64,000 nt of DNA from JANSWY01 sp965243755. GTDB lineage: Bacteria > Bacteroidota > Bacteroidia > Cytophagales > Cyclobacteriaceae. Where the stretch lies: positions 496,001-560,000 of the forward strand of contig CBDEVW010000004.1 in the NCBI GenBank assembly GCA_965243755.1, written 5' to 3'. This document shows, one piece after another, positions 52,498 to 63,900 of this stretch. A model generated the notes under the pieces. It made no database searches. It saw only the letters and a list, made by a program, of their open reading frames with translations, and was not told where the DNA came from. How positions within the stretch are numbered: position 1 is the first letter of the stretch; the number at the start of each line of letters is the position of its first letter. The position numbers and the translations under genes are program-made.

Positions 52498-55221
52498 CTA
52501 ATCCTTAAGAAAGTTTCTCAATACATAATTAAGGATACCACCATGCTTGTAGTATTCTACATCCACACCACTATCCAGTCTTAGTTTGGATTTGAACTCA
52601 ATCCTGGTGCCATCAGGTTTTGTAGCAATTACGTCCACAATTTTACCTGGGGTAAGGTCATTGTCAAGTCCAAGGATGTCATAGGTTTCAGTTCCGTCAA
52701 GACCTAATGTATCCTGATTTTCACCTTCCATGAAGACCATTGGCAATACACCCATTCCTACAAGGTTACTTCTGTGAATTCTCTCGAAGCTCTCTGTAAT
52801 CACGGCTTTCACACCAAGCAGGGTAGTACCTTTTGCTGCCCAGTCTCTGGAAGATCCTGATCCGTATTCTTTACCTCCAATAACTACCAGTGGTGTACCT
52901 TCTTCCTGATACTTCATGGAAGCATCATAAACGTACATTTCCTCACCGGTTGGGTGGTAAGTAGTCCATCCACCTTCTCTGGATGCCAGCTTGTTTTTGA
53001 TCCTGACGTTGGCAAAGGTTCCTCTCATCATCACTTCGTGGTTACCTCTTCTGGAACCATACGAGTTGAAGTCTTTTTGCTCGATACCATTGGCAGTAAG
53101 ATACTGTCCGGCAGGGTGCTCTGGAAGGAACTTACCAGCAGGGGAGATGTGGTCGGTAGTGACCATGTCGCCCAATTGCAATAGTACTCTTGCCCCTTTT
53201 ATATTCTGAGGTTCCGGCACATCTTCCTGGATATTTTTAAAGAATGGTGCTTCCTGAATGTAGGTAGACTTGCTGTCCCAGTCGTAAAGACTTCCGGTAG
53301 GAGCGTTAAGTGCCTGCCAGGTTTCGTCACCATCAAATACTGTTTCGTAAGTTTTAAGGTAATCTTCAGCAGTCACCACTCTGTCCATCACCTCGTTGAT
53401 CTCTTCCTGTGTTGGCCATATGTCTCTCAGGTAAACTGGCTCACCATTAGGATCGTGTCCAAGTGGCTCATTGTTCATGTCAAAGTCCATTCTTCCGGCC
53501 AGTGCATAAGCCACTACCAACATTGGTGATGCAAGGAAGTTCATCTTAATGTTAGGGTGGATCCTTGCTTCAAAGTTTCTGTTACCAGACAATGCCGAGC
53601 AAACTACCAGGTCATTCTCAATCACCGCATCCTGTACCTGCTTGATCATATCTCCGCTGTTACCAATACACGTTGTACAACCATAGCCAACTACATGGAA
53701 TTTCAGCGCTTCAAAGAACGGCATTAGGTCTGCATTGTTCAGGTATTTGGTTACTACCCTTGAGCCAGGCGCTAAAGATGTTTTTACCCAAGGTTTCACA
53801 TCCAATCCTTTCTCTACCGCTTTTTTGGCAACAAGTCCGGCTCCAAGCATTACACTTGGGTTGGAAGTGTTGGTACATGAAGTAATTGCAGCAATCACAA
53901 CAGCTCCGTCAGTCAGGTTGTATTCCAGGTCCCCAACTTTAATTGGCACACTCTTAATTTTTGAATCAGCAGTGGCAGTGGCTACCGCCGGATCGTTGGC
54001 CCATCCTCTGTCTGCTACAGGGATATAGTCTCTGCTGTAGTTATCTTTCAAAAGGCCAATCACTTTTTCTTTGGCCTCTCTCAATAAAATCTTATCCTGT
54101 GGTCTTTTAGGACCAGAAATAGTTGGTTCAACAGTTGATAGATCAAGCTCTAGTACGTCTGTGTATTCTGCCTGGTCATCGTCAGTTCTCCACAATAAGT
54201 TTTCTTTAGCATATGCTTCTACCATGGCAATGTGGTCATCGCCGCGGTTAGTTTTCTTCAGGTAAGCAAGTGTTTGCTCATCCACCGGCCAGTGTGTATC
54301 AGTACATCCAAACTCAGGAGACATGTTGGAAATGGTTGCTCTGTCCGGAATAGTCAGATTGGCCAGTGCTGGTCCGAATACTTCAACTATTTTACCTACT
54401 ACACCATAGTCCCTTAGCAACCTTACAATGGTAAGTACCAGGTCAGTTGCGGTAGCGCCTTCGGGAAGTCTTCCGGTAAGCTTCAAACCAACTACCTGAG
54501 GAAGGATCATGTAGATGGGCTGTCCGAGCATGGCAGCTTCTGCTTCAATTCCTCCTACTCCCCAGCCAAGTACGCCAAGTCCATTGACCATTGGAGTGTG
54601 TGAGTCTGTACCTACCAGTGTATCAGGGAAAAGATAGCCATCTCTTGGGATCACTACTTTGGCCAGGTTCTCAATGTTTACCTGGTGACAGATTCCCATT
54701 CCCGGAGGTACTACGGTGAAGTTATCGAAGGCCTGCTGTCCCCACTTTAATAATTTGTATCGTTCTTCATTTCTTTGGTACTCCAGGTCCACGTTTTTCT
54801 GATAAGCATTTTGTGTACCGAAGTATTCGATCATTACTGAGTGGTCAATGACCATTTCAGCAGGAACGATTGGATTAGTTTTACCAGTGTCTTTGCCTTT
54901 TCTGGCTACCTCGGCCCGGATTGATGCAATATCAACCACGGCAGGTACTCCGGTAAAATCCTGCATCAATACCCTTGCAGGAGTATATGGAATGTCTTTG
55001 TCGCCCGCGGTGCTTTTCCAGTTAAGTAATGTGTCTAAGTGCTCTTCTGTTACCGCAAAACCATCATAGTTTCTGATGGCGTTTTCCAGTAAGATCCGAA
55101 TGGAGTAAGGAAGTTTCTTCACCTCAGGTTTCTTATCAGCTAAGTCCTTTAGGCTGTAATACTTATGCTCTCCAAGAGGGGTTTTCAGTTGTTTCTCAAT
55201 TCCAAAGAAATCTTTACTCAT
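52498..55221 (-). CDS. acnA: aconitate hydratase (AcnA/IRP1 type)
   Basis: 907 residues, the usual length of AcnA. The [4Fe-4S] ligands are C449 (SCTNTSN), C515 and C518 (GCTTCIGN). N-terminal LMQDFTGVPAVVDIASIR and C-terminal GGKEYGSGSSRDWAAKG (swivel-domain substrate residues) are intact. It isomerises citrate to isocitrate in the TCA cycle. Single gene with its own promoter (55270-55277) and terminator (52439-52472). Confidence 0.97.
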   Translation of the reverse strand: MSKDFFGIEKQLKTPLGEHKYYSLKDLADKKPEVKKLPYSIRILLENAIRNYDGFAVTEEHLDTLLNWKSTAGDKDIPYTPARVLMQDFTGVPAVVDIASIRAEVARKGKDTGKTNPIVPAEMVIDHSVMIEYFGTQNAYQKNVDLEYQRNEERYKLLKWGQQAFDNFTVVPPGMGICHQVNIENLAKVVIPRDGYLFPDTLVGTDSHTPMVNGLGVLGWGVGGIEAEAAMLGQPIYMILPQVVGLKLTGRLPEGATATDLVLTIVRLLRDYGVVGKIVEVFGPALANLTIPDRATISNMSPEFGCTDTHWPVDEQTLAYLKKTNRGDDHIAMVEAYAKENLLWRTDDDQAEYTDVLELDLSTVEPTISGPKRPQDKILLREAKEKVIGLLKDNYSRDYIPVADRGWANDPAVATATADSKIKSVPIKVGDLEYNLTDGAVVIAAITSCTNTSNPSVMLGAGLVAKKAVEKGLDVKPWVKTSLAPGSRVVTKYLNNADLMPFFEALKFHVVGYGCTTCIGNSGDMIKQVQDAVIENDLVVCSALSGNRNFEARIHPNIKMNFLASPMLVVAYALAGRMDFDMNNEPLGHDPNGEPVYLRDIWPTQEEINEVMDRVVTAEDYLKTYETVFDGDETWQALNAPTGSLYDWDSKSTYIQEAPFFKNIQEDVPEPQNIKGARVLLQLGDMVTTDHISPAGKFLPEHPAGQYLTANGIEQKDFNSYGSRRGNHEVMMRGTFANVRIKNKLASREGGWTTYHPTGEEMYVYDASMKYQEEGTPLVVIGGKEYGSGSSRDWAAKGTTLLGVKAVITESFERIHRSNLVGMGVLPMVFMEGENQDTLGLDGTETYDILGLDNDLTPGKIVDVIATKPDGTRIEFKSKLRLDSGVDVEYYKHGGILNYVLRNFLKD

Positions 55222-55544
55222 GTTGATTTGTGTTTTTTAATCTGTTGTGATACAAATTGTGGCGAGGGTCAAAGTTAATCTAAAAAACATTAACCTTTCA
55301 TGCCTGCCAGCACTGTTTCAATTGTTTTAGAATTATTTAAACCCTATTTACGAATTAGCGTCCTGCTACAACCTCAAATCACTTCAATATCAAGTATTTC
55401 GCTTACCGCTCTAAAGCATAAATCGGGTTAATTCTTAAATGACTAAAACAATTTGATACATCCAATCATTGCATTGAATCGTTATGACTAATCCTGATCT
55501 AATGTTACCTGGAAAATGCTTACGTAAAAGGGGTGGCAATGATT
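55222..55544. other. intergenic spacer upstream of aconitase
   Basis: 323 bases. The minus strand has the aconitase promoter near 55270. The rest is AT-rich with no clear hairpin, RNA or gene; a 63-codon plus-strand frame from 55484 overlaps the end of the GT39 gene and is not supported. Confidence 0.6.
55270..55277 (-). promoter_or_regulatory. -7 promoter element of aconitase
   Basis: The minus strand reads TAACTTTG, an exact match to the consensus TAnnTTTG, 48 bases before the aconitase ATG at 55221. Confidence 0.55.
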
Positions 55545-57137
55545 TTATTCCCCTGACTTTGGGCGATAAAAAAGATAAAAGCCACCTTCATTTTCCAATA
55601 ATTGAAACGCTGGATAAGCTTGCATCAGTTTTAATTTATGAGGCTTCACCACCAGATAGGTGTCACGGTCTGTAAAATCAGTCAAAAGTTGGTGGTCGGT
55701 ATAGCCGCTGATTGCTGGGGTCCGCTCTGCATAGAAGTACTTTCCGTAGGATTTGAAGCCAATGGTGCCAAGATAAACGGGTTGATCTTTTAGCTGCTTA
55801 AAGTATTTAATCGAGGGTCCCTGGGTAGTCTGCTCAATTTGTGGAACAATCCAATACAGACTGGCATTCAGCATGACAGCCAGACAAATGGTATACACAA
55901 AAAGACCTGTGACTATCCTTCCCTTTCTGATCAAAAAAAAGCATCCGACAATTCCAATTAACCATACAAAACCAATGATTATTGTCCAGATCGGCAGCTC
56001 AAATGTCTCCATTGACTCCCTGGTGAATTGGTCAGTTCCCAAAAGGGTTCGCATCAGCTCATTCGATTGTGTCAATATTGGTAGGCCCAAAACCGGTAGA
56101 CATAGCATTATTCCCATAATCAGAAAAAACCAGGAACGTTTCATTTGCCCATGATGATGATATTGATACAAAGAGAATGCCGAGAGATAGGACAGAGGGT
56201 AGTAAGTAAGCGAAGAGTAATTGACAATTTTGGTACGAACCAACGAAAACAAGATCAGTACCACCCAGAAAAGTACCACCATCCATCGGTTGAAATCTGA
56301 TTTTTCTGGTGTTGTTCGCCATATATTCGAGAGCGCAAAGATCGAAATAGGAAAGCAACCGAAGAAGAGCACTAAAAAATGGTAGTAGAAGGGCTGCTCA
56401 TGTGAAGCGATGTTTTGGGACAACAACCCGAGCATATAGCTTACAAATTCCAAAATAAATTCAGGTCCTCTCATGACCGTCTCAGGAACAAACCAAATGC
56501 TTGATACAATAAACGCGCCTGCAGATGTCCATACCAAAGGTTTGAACAGAACAGCTCTTTTCTTTGATAGAATAGCGTATACTGCTACAGTAAGTGCCAA
56601 TATTAAGAATGCTACCGGCCCTTTGGCCAGAATTGCCATACCATTTACTGCTCCCGCCAGTACATACTTATACCAATGACGCTCTGATTTGGAGGCTTCC
56701 ACTAGGTACAAAACCAGCGAGGTGAAAATTAGCAGGTTAAATAAAGGGTCAATCAGACCGGTTTTGAAGAACATGAAAGGCAGTAGTCCGGCGCAATAAC
56801 AGAGCACCCATAGTGTTCCCAATAACTGGTCCCTGATTGTAGTTCCTACCTTGTATAGTACTAACAGGCAGCACATGGCAACTATGACATTAGGAAACCG
56901 GGCACCAAATTCATTTACCCCCCAGAGTGCAAAACTCAGGTTCTGAATCCACATGAATAGTGGAGGTTTTTCATAAAAGGGCCGAAAATCGACTTGTACC
57001 TTAAAATAGTCGCCGGTCACCATCATCTCCCGGGACATCTCCGCAAAGTTGAGTTCATCCCAGTCGAAGAGGTGAACATGCCCCAGAAATGGGAGGAAGA
57101 AAATACCGGCCAGCAGGATGATCACCAGATAGGGCAT
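55545..57137 (-). CDS. glycosyltransferase family 39 (ArnT-like) membrane protein
   Basis: 530 residues with about 11-12 membrane helices. The first loop FDWDELNFAEMSREMMVTGDYF has the acidic DE pair of GT39/ArnT catalytic loops, followed by the YEKPPLFMWIQN signature. The C-terminal 90 residues are a soluble periplasmic domain (IKYFKQLKDQPVYLGTIGFKSYG). The family transfers sugars from polyprenyl phosphate carriers to lipid A or proteins. The acceptor is unknown. Gene on its own strand downstream of the propeller kinase genes, 82 bases apart from the first. Confidence 0.92.
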   Translation of the reverse strand: MPYLVIILLAGIFFLPFLGHVHLFDWDELNFAEMSREMMVTGDYFKVQVDFRPFYEKPPLFMWIQNLSFALWGVNEFGARFPNVIVAMCCLLVLYKVGTTIRDQLLGTLWVLCYCAGLLPFMFFKTGLIDPLFNLLIFTSLVLYLVEASKSERHWYKYVLAGAVNGMAILAKGPVAFLILALTVAVYAILSKKRAVLFKPLVWTSAGAFIVSSIWFVPETVMRGPEFILEFVSYMLGLLSQNIASHEQPFYYHFLVLFFGCFPISIFALSNIWRTTPEKSDFNRWMVVLFWVVLILFSLVRTKIVNYSSLTYYPLSYLSAFSLYQYHHHGQMKRSWFFLIMGIMLCLPVLGLPILTQSNELMRTLLGTDQFTRESMETFELPIWTIIIGFVWLIGIVGCFFLIRKGRIVTGLFVYTICLAVMLNASLYWIVPQIEQTTQGPSIKYFKQLKDQPVYLGTIGFKSYGKYFYAERTPAISGYTDHQLLTDFTDRDTYLVVKPHKLKLMQAYPAFQLLENEGGFYLFYRPKSGE

Positions 57138-57219
57138 CTTACTGTGATTGTTGAAATAAAGTCTGATACCTGAAATATTAGATGACTAACGCAATTTTAG
57201 TAAGTTCAATCGATATTTT

Positions 57220-60200
57220 TCAACTGAACACCTGATTTGAGGGATTCTCTCTGGTCTCTTTAAATAATGGAAGAGTGATGGCAAATTGTGTGTTTCCCGG
57301 CTCACTGGTAAGCGAAATTGTACCGCCATGTTTAGACACCAGTTTTTTTACTATGTCCAGTCCAATTCCCCGTCCTTCTCCTAGCGGTTTGGTGGTATAG
57401 AAAGGTTCGAATACTTTGTCCAGTTTATCTTTCGGTATTCCTGGACCATTGTCTTTGAATGATACGTGTGCATCTATCTCATTCTTGATCACTGTGATTG
57501 TAAGCTCTCCGCTATAATTCATTGCATAGTTTGCATTGGAAATAATGTTGAGCCACACCTGTTTAAGTTCTTCATTATTGGCCAAAATTGTTGGTCTCCC
57601 CATATATTCCCTTATGACTTTTACTCCTCTTTTGAATACATGTTCTCGCAATTTCAAGCAATCTTCTATGGATTGAATGATGTCCACCGGATATTTAATG
57701 TCAGGAGTTTCGTCTTCGGTGTAGGTGCGCAGAGAATTGAGAATATTGATTGAACGCTCCACAGATTTATCCATGTTGGCCAGGTTGTGATATTTCAAAA
57801 TGATCATTTCTGCTAGTTCAATCAATTCAGGTGCGTTCTTGAATGACAGAAGCTTTCTTGCATTATCAGAAAGTTTAAAACACTGTATGACTGCCAGGGA
57901 TTCCAGAATTTGCTGATCTTCAATGTTCATCTTTTGAAGTGTTTGCTGCAACTCGCTGGTAAGTTGCCTCTCCTCTGATGGGGAATAGTAATGATCCTGA
58001 GATAACATTTCTTCCAGGAAGTTTTTGAATATCTCAAATGCTGAAGCATCCAGTGACTCCATCAGTTTTGGCAACTGTTGTACTTCGAGTAAAACATCTT
58101 TCTTAATGTACTCCAATCCTGCCTTTGTAGACCCCAGGGGACTATTAAGTTCATGCAGTAAGTTGAATACCACCTGACTAAGTGCCGTAATCTTTTCTGA
58201 TTTAATTAGTTTGTTTTGGGTCTGTTTTAATTCATTCAGGGTGTTTTGTAATTGCTCGTTGCTAGTGGTAAGTGCAGCAGTTCTTTCATTTACAAGCTTT
58301 TTTAATTGCTCCTTCTGAATAGTCAGGTATCGGTTTCTGGAGTTAACAATTACAACAACCGCGGTGGCCATCAAAATCACCATGGCCACATAAAATAAAG
58401 TGGTTCTCCACCATGGAGGAGTGATGTGTATAGTTAAGCTGGCTTCATTTTCATTCCACAAGCCGTCACTATTCGATGCTTTTACCATAAAGGTATAGGT
58501 GCCTGGATCAAGGTTGGTGTAGGTAGCGTGGTTAATGTTGGTAACAAAATTCCATCGGGTTTCCAGACCATCCAGCCTGTAGGCATACTGCGTCTTCTCG
58601 GGGTAAGTAAAATTGAGTGCCTGAAAGTAAAGACTAAAAACACTTTCGCGGTAAGATAAGGTGATTTCTGAGAGTTCTGATAGCTGCCTGGGTAATATTC
58701 CATCTGGATCGACCGGTACGGATTGGTTAAATACTTTAAGGTCTGTCAGGTAAACTGGTGGCAAAATTTCTATTAATTGGATGTCCTTTGAATGAAAGGA
58801 GTTAAACCCGTTGATCCCGCCAAAGAAAAGTCGGCCGTCTTTGGCCTTGAACCCTGATCCTTTGAAGAATTCATTTTCCTGCAATCCATCTTCTTTCGCG
58901 AAGTTTTTAAATGCCTCCGCTGCAACATTAAACTTTGATATTCCCTGATTGGTGCTAATCCATAGTGAACCGTTTTCATCTTCCAGAATTTTTTTAACTG
59001 AATTTCCGGCCAGCCCATTTTTCAGCGTGTATGTTCTAAAGGTCTCATTTTTAGGATCGTATTTGATTAAGCCATCTCCTACAGTGCCAATCCAAATTAT
59101 GCCGTTGCTGTGTTCATGTAATGTTTGTGCAACTATTGGCTCCAGATTTTCAGAAGATGACATTCGAATTGGTTCAAAGGATTGGTACAAGCTGTCATTG
59201 GGAGCACTTCTGTACAATCCAAACATACCACCAACCCATAATTGATTGTTTTGATCAGTATAAACAAGGTAGATGTTGTTGGCATAGAATGGGTCCAACC
59301 CCGGGAAATCAGCCGTATCTGCGTAATGAACAGGGGTAAAAGATTGCTGACGGGTATCAAAATGAAAAAGGCCGCTTCCCCAGGAACCTATCCATAAGTT
59401 ATTTTCATCATCAGGGTAAATGGAAAATATATTTTCTACCGGGTTACCATTAATGTCTTTTCGATAAGCGGCGAACCGGTCGGTATTAAGGTTGTATGCG
59501 CACAAACCACCTTCCCAGGTGGCTACCCATAATATTTCGTTGTTTTGCAGGAAAAGATCCAACACTGAATTACTCGATAAACTCTGAGAATTCCCGGGTT
59601 CGTTTTTGAATTTTTTTAGCAGATTTCCTGATTTGTCAAGCTTGAATAATCCACCACCATCTGTTCCTACCCATATTTCTCCGTTGTTTACCGCAAAAGA
59701 AGTCACGATATTATTCCCTTCGGTGAATTGAAGCTGGTTTCGGCCTAATTGATGGTTGAAATCATTTCTGTTTGGGTCCCACATGGAAACTCCTTTGTTG
59801 TAAGTACCAAGCCACACCCTGTTGCTATTGTCTTTGAAGATAGACCAAATGGAATTACTACTGATTGAGGTTGGTTCCTTATAATCATTGACCTCATAGA
59901 CTGAGTGCTCCGTATCTAAATTCATTAATTTGAGCCCCCCATTTTCGGTACCGATCCAAAGGTGATTTGCATATTCCTCAATGCTGAGAATATTGTTTCG
60001 GGATGCACCAAGGTAATCGTTTTCGGCAGGCTCCAGGAAGGTAGTAATACTATAGGTACCATTTCTTTCGATTTTTTTCAATCCACCTCCCCAGGCGCTT
60101 CCTCCCCATATGGTGCCATTGCTGTCTTCGAATAAACACCTGTAACTGGGATCACTTTGGTCATTGGTATGCTGCGGTATCAGTTGGAAGTTCCCGGACT

Positions 60201-60891
60201 TTGGGTCAAAAAGGAATAACCCGCCGGTTGCACCTATCCAAAAATTGCCCTGTTGGTCCATCAACATGGCCCTTATATTGTTGACTGGTTTGCCATATCC
60301 ACTGGCTTCTTTGTTGTATTGCAAAAAGGAGCGATTGGCTTCATTATATTTTACCAGACCTTTTTTGGTGCCAATCCAGATGCTGCGTTGTGGGTCTTCA
60401 TAGATTTCGCGGATGGAGTTATGATTGATACTCCCGGGATTATTTTTATCATGCACAAACCTTGTAAAGTTGTCCAGATCCCGATTATACAGATTGAGCC
60501 CACCTGATTGTGTGCCCACCCAAAGCCTGTCCCTGCTGTCCACCAAAAGTTTGTAGATATTATCCTGGCTGATACTTGTACTATCATCCGGATTATTGAT
60601 GTAAAGCTTGAAATTCAGGCCATCAAACCGGTTTAGTCCATAGTCCGTAGCAAACCATAAATAACCTTTGGAATCCTGACATATATCAAGGATATAATTG
60701 CTGGAAAGTCCGTCAGAAATATTTTCAAACTTCAATGCTCCGTCTGTACCATTAAGGTGCTGGCCGATTCCGGTAAATGGCATTAATGTGCTGATTACCA
60801 GAAAGACGCATGTTAGCTGAGTGCATTTCAAGTAATGATGCAAGTATGCCATTGTTGTATTGTCCTGACGGGAATTCATAGCTGGAGCCAT
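57220..60891 (-). CDS. two-component propeller sensor histidine kinase
   Basis: 1223 residues (start could also be the ATG at 60852 or 60879; only the shortest start places the signal peptide at the very N terminus, CTQLTCVFLVISTLMPFTGIG). Two periplasmic seven-bladed propellers (about 55-720), with repeats like SKGYLWFATDYGLNRFD, are followed by a Y_Y_Y domain (about 745-815), one membrane helix (about 829-852) and a cytoplasmic coiled coil. The H-box is LLHELNSPLG with H913. A helical insert of about 150 residues precedes the ATPase: N-box (NIISNANYAMNY, about 1111), DNGPGIP, and GEGRGIGLDIVKK. No receiver or DNA-binding domain, unlike classical hybrid systems. A paralogue follows upstream. 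Confidence 0.93.
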   Translation of the reverse strand: MAPAMNSRQDNTTMAYLHHYLKCTQLTCVFLVISTLMPFTGIGQHLNGTDGALKFENISDGLSSNYILDICQDSKGYLWFATDYGLNRFDGLNFKLYINNPDDSTSISQDNIYKLLVDSRDRLWVGTQSGGLNLYNRDLDNFTRFVHDKNNPGSINHNSIREIYEDPQRSIWIGTKKGLVKYNEANRSFLQYNKEASGYGKPVNNIRAMLMDQQGNFWIGATGGLFLFDPKSGNFQLIPQHTNDQSDPSYRCLFEDSNGTIWGGSAWGGGLKKIERNGTYSITTFLEPAENDYLGASRNNILSIEEYANHLWIGTENGGLKLMNLDTEHSVYEVNDYKEPTSISSNSIWSIFKDNSNRVWLGTYNKGVSMWDPNRNDFNHQLGRNQLQFTEGNNIVTSFAVNNGEIWVGTDGGGLFKLDKSGNLLKKFKNEPGNSQSLSSNSVLDLFLQNNEILWVATWEGGLCAYNLNTDRFAAYRKDINGNPVENIFSIYPDDENNLWIGSWGSGLFHFDTRQQSFTPVHYADTADFPGLDPFYANNIYLVYTDQNNQLWVGGMFGLYRSAPNDSLYQSFEPIRMSSSENLEPIVAQTLHEHSNGIIWIGTVGDGLIKYDPKNETFRTYTLKNGLAGNSVKKILEDENGSLWISTNQGISKFNVAAEAFKNFAKEDGLQENEFFKGSGFKAKDGRLFFGGINGFNSFHSKDIQLIEILPPVYLTDLKVFNQSVPVDPDGILPRQLSELSEITLSYRESVFSLYFQALNFTYPEKTQYAYRLDGLETRWNFVTNINHATYTNLDPGTYTFMVKASNSDGLWNENEASLTIHITPPWWRTTLFYVAMVILMATAVVVIVNSRNRYLTIQKEQLKKLVNERTAALTTSNEQLQNTLNELKQTQNKLIKSEKITALSQVVFNLLHELNSPLGSTKAGLEYIKKDVLLEVQQLPKLMESLDASAFEIFKNFLEEMLSQDHYYSPSEERQLTSELQQTLQKMNIEDQQILESLAVIQCFKLSDNARKLLSFKNAPELIELAEMIILKYHNLANMDKSVERSINILNSLRTYTEDETPDIKYPVDIIQSIEDCLKLREHVFKRGVKVIREYMGRPTILANNEELKQVWLNIISNANYAMNYSGELTITVIKNEIDAHVSFKDNGPGIPKDKLDKVFEPFYTTKPLGEGRGIGLDIVKKLVSKHGGTISLTSEPGNTQFAITLPLFKETRENPSNQVFS

Positions 60892-60957
60892 TATCTTTTA
60901 ATTTAATAAAAAATAACCATCTCATTGTAATTGCCACTCTGGAGCTGCTATAAAGGC

Positions 60958-63900
60958 CTATTGCGAAGTAGTATTTTCAGAAGAAGTAGTTTTACTGGTG
61001 GACTTCTTTAACGCGGGTAACTTTATGGTGAAGACTGTTTCACCCGGTTTACTTTGAAGAGATACATCTCCTTGGTGACGAGCAATGATTTTTTTGACTA
61101 TATCCAACCCAATACCACGTCCTTCAGCCAATGGCTTGGTGGTGAAAAAGGGTTCAAATATCTTTTCTTGTAGCTCCGGTGGAATCCCGGCACCATTGTC
61201 ATTGAATTTGATCTGAACATACCCATTCAATTGTTCGGTACAGATCTTCAAGGTTCCATGATAGTTCATCGCGTAATTGGCATTGGAAATCAGATTGAGC
61301 CAGACCTGATTAAGTTCCTGCTTATTGCCTAATATATCTGGAGAATGCCGAAAGTTGCGGATTACTTCAACTCCTCTGCGGAAAACATGGTTCTTCAATG
61401 CCAGAGCTTCTTCAATACTCTCGACTACATTGATGGCATTAAAATCATTTTCTGAGTCTTTAAGGGTATAGGTTTTAAGAGAGTTTAGAATACTGATCGA
61501 TCGCTGAACAGCTTTATCAGTATTTTTAAGCATGTGATATTTTAAAATGATTTTTTCAGCAATGGCAAATAATTGGGGTGCTGCTGAAAGTTGTAACAAA
61601 TTCTTACAATGATCGGTGATGTGATAACATTGAATTGCTTTGAGGTTTTCGATGATATCATTGTTAGTTATTCCGAGTTCCGCAAGCTCTGACGCGAGTT
61701 GGTTCTCCAGTTGTCTTTCTTCATCTACATCAAGCAATTGCTCAGTTGACAGAAATTCGTTGATGAAATTTTTGAAATGCAGAAATTCCGATGGACCAAG
61801 GCTTTCAATGATAGCCGGCAATTCCTCTATTTCCAGTGAAATATCTCTATTGATAAGTTCAATTCCTGCTTTTGTACTACCCAGGGGGGAGTTCAATTCA
61901 TGCAACAAATTAAATACCACCTGGCTCAGCGCGGCAAGTTTTTCTGATTTGATCAGCTTGTCCTGAGTAGTTCTGAGCTCATCCAAAGTAGAAGAAAGCT
62001 GGGTGTTTCGCTTCTGTATCTCCTCAGTTTTCCTGTGGACAAGTCTGGTCAATTTTGTTTTTTGTATTTCCAGATACCTGTTGCGCCACCGAACTATAAA
62101 ATAAACCAGCGTTATTCCCGATAGGACAAGTAATATGATAAACCATATTGTCTTCCACCAGGGCCGGGTGACTATAACATCAATGGATTTTGGAGTGCTC
62201 CATGAAACACCATCATAAGACGACATTACCTGAAAGGTATACTTACCTGGCGCGAGATTAGAATACGATATGAACCTTCGGTCGCCAGAAGATTGCCACT
62301 CTTTGTCAAATCCCACCAATTGGTATTTGAATTGTGTATTGGTCCCCACTAAAAAATTTAGTCCTGTAAATTCAAACTGAATTGATTTATGCTGATGGTC
62401 CAGCCTGATAATTGAAGCTTGTTCTACCCGGCCTGTGATCTGGCTGTCTTTTTCTTTTGATATAGACTCGTTATTAATCCTGATGTCAGCAATGAGTACT
62501 TTTGGTTTCTTGGAATCAACACGCACTTCATCGGGATTGAATTTCACCAGACCATTGACGCCACCAAAATATAATTCACCAGTATATTGATTTTTGGCAA
62601 CCACATTAAAATTGAAAGGATAACTATACACACCTGCATAATCTGCAAAATTCCAGAACCGCTCATTTTCGGGATCCATCTTGGTGATGGCTTTATGAGT
62701 GCCCAACCAGATATAGCCATTGTCATCCTCATAGATCGAGGCGATCACATCATTGCTGAGACCATCGGAAGTAAAGTACCTTTTAAATTTATTGGTGCCC
62801 CGGTCAAGTTTATTTAACCCTTTTTCAGTTCCTACCCATAAATTTTGGTTTGAATCTTCGAAGATGCAGTAAACAAAATCGTTACTCAATGAAAAGGGAT
62901 CATCCGGATCATAGGTGTATCTTTCAAATTTCCCATCCTTATAGCTGTTTAGACCATGCCTCCTCAATCCAACCCAGATTGTACTGTCTTTTGTCTGATA
63001 CAGACACATCACATTATTATTTCCAACAGTGGTAGGATCTTCAGGATCGTGCCTGAACCTGATCAACGAGTCGCCTACAATTTGATTTAGTCCGCCTTCA
63101 AACTCCGCCCCAAACCAGATACTTCCATCATAAGCTTCAATGATCTGATTGATATTGTACTCATTGAGGTTGATGCCATAATGGTTGGTTCGATCCTCCA
63201 GCAGTCCATCCTTCATCACATATAGTCCAATTTCGGTAGTGCCTCCAAACCAGTACTCGTTTTTACTTGTTTTTAGCAGACTGAATATCGTAGAGAACCC
63301 ATATTGTGGCCCAAGGATGTCTTTAAGAGGTGTGAAGTTTTCCCCGTCAAACAGGTCAATCCCGTGCCCTCTTGTGGCAATCATCATATGGTTTTGGTCA
63401 TATTGGGTTATACTTCTGATGAAATTATTGGAAAGAGAGTATTCCAAATTGGGGTGATATTTGTAGGATTTGAAATGACTTTTTTCAAGCTTAGACAGTC
63501 CTCCGCCAAATGTTCCTACCCAAAGGTTTCCATCAACATCTACCAATGTAGATTCTATAAAGTTAGAACCTATGGAGTTGTCATCACTTTGATTGTAAGT
63601 GAAATCAATGAATTTACCTTGTTCGTATAGGATAACACCTCCCCCAAAGGTGCCTACCCATAATTTGTTACCATCAGCAACCATCGACAGAATTTTACTT
63701 TCGCCAACAGTATTCCTGGTAGACCCCTGAAGTTTCATTCGCTGATATTGCCCGTTTCTGTACCTGAACAAACCATCTCCCCATGTGCCTATCCATATTG
63801 ATCCATCATCTGTTTTTGCAATTGTTCTTGCCCTGGAGCTATTGAATCCTTCGGAGTTATTTAATTCGCAGGTAATTTCACCATTGATCATGCGGCACAA

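Noticed and set aside
55484..55675. 63-codon plus-strand frame
   Set aside because: It overlaps the well-supported C terminus of the GT39 gene in the other direction.
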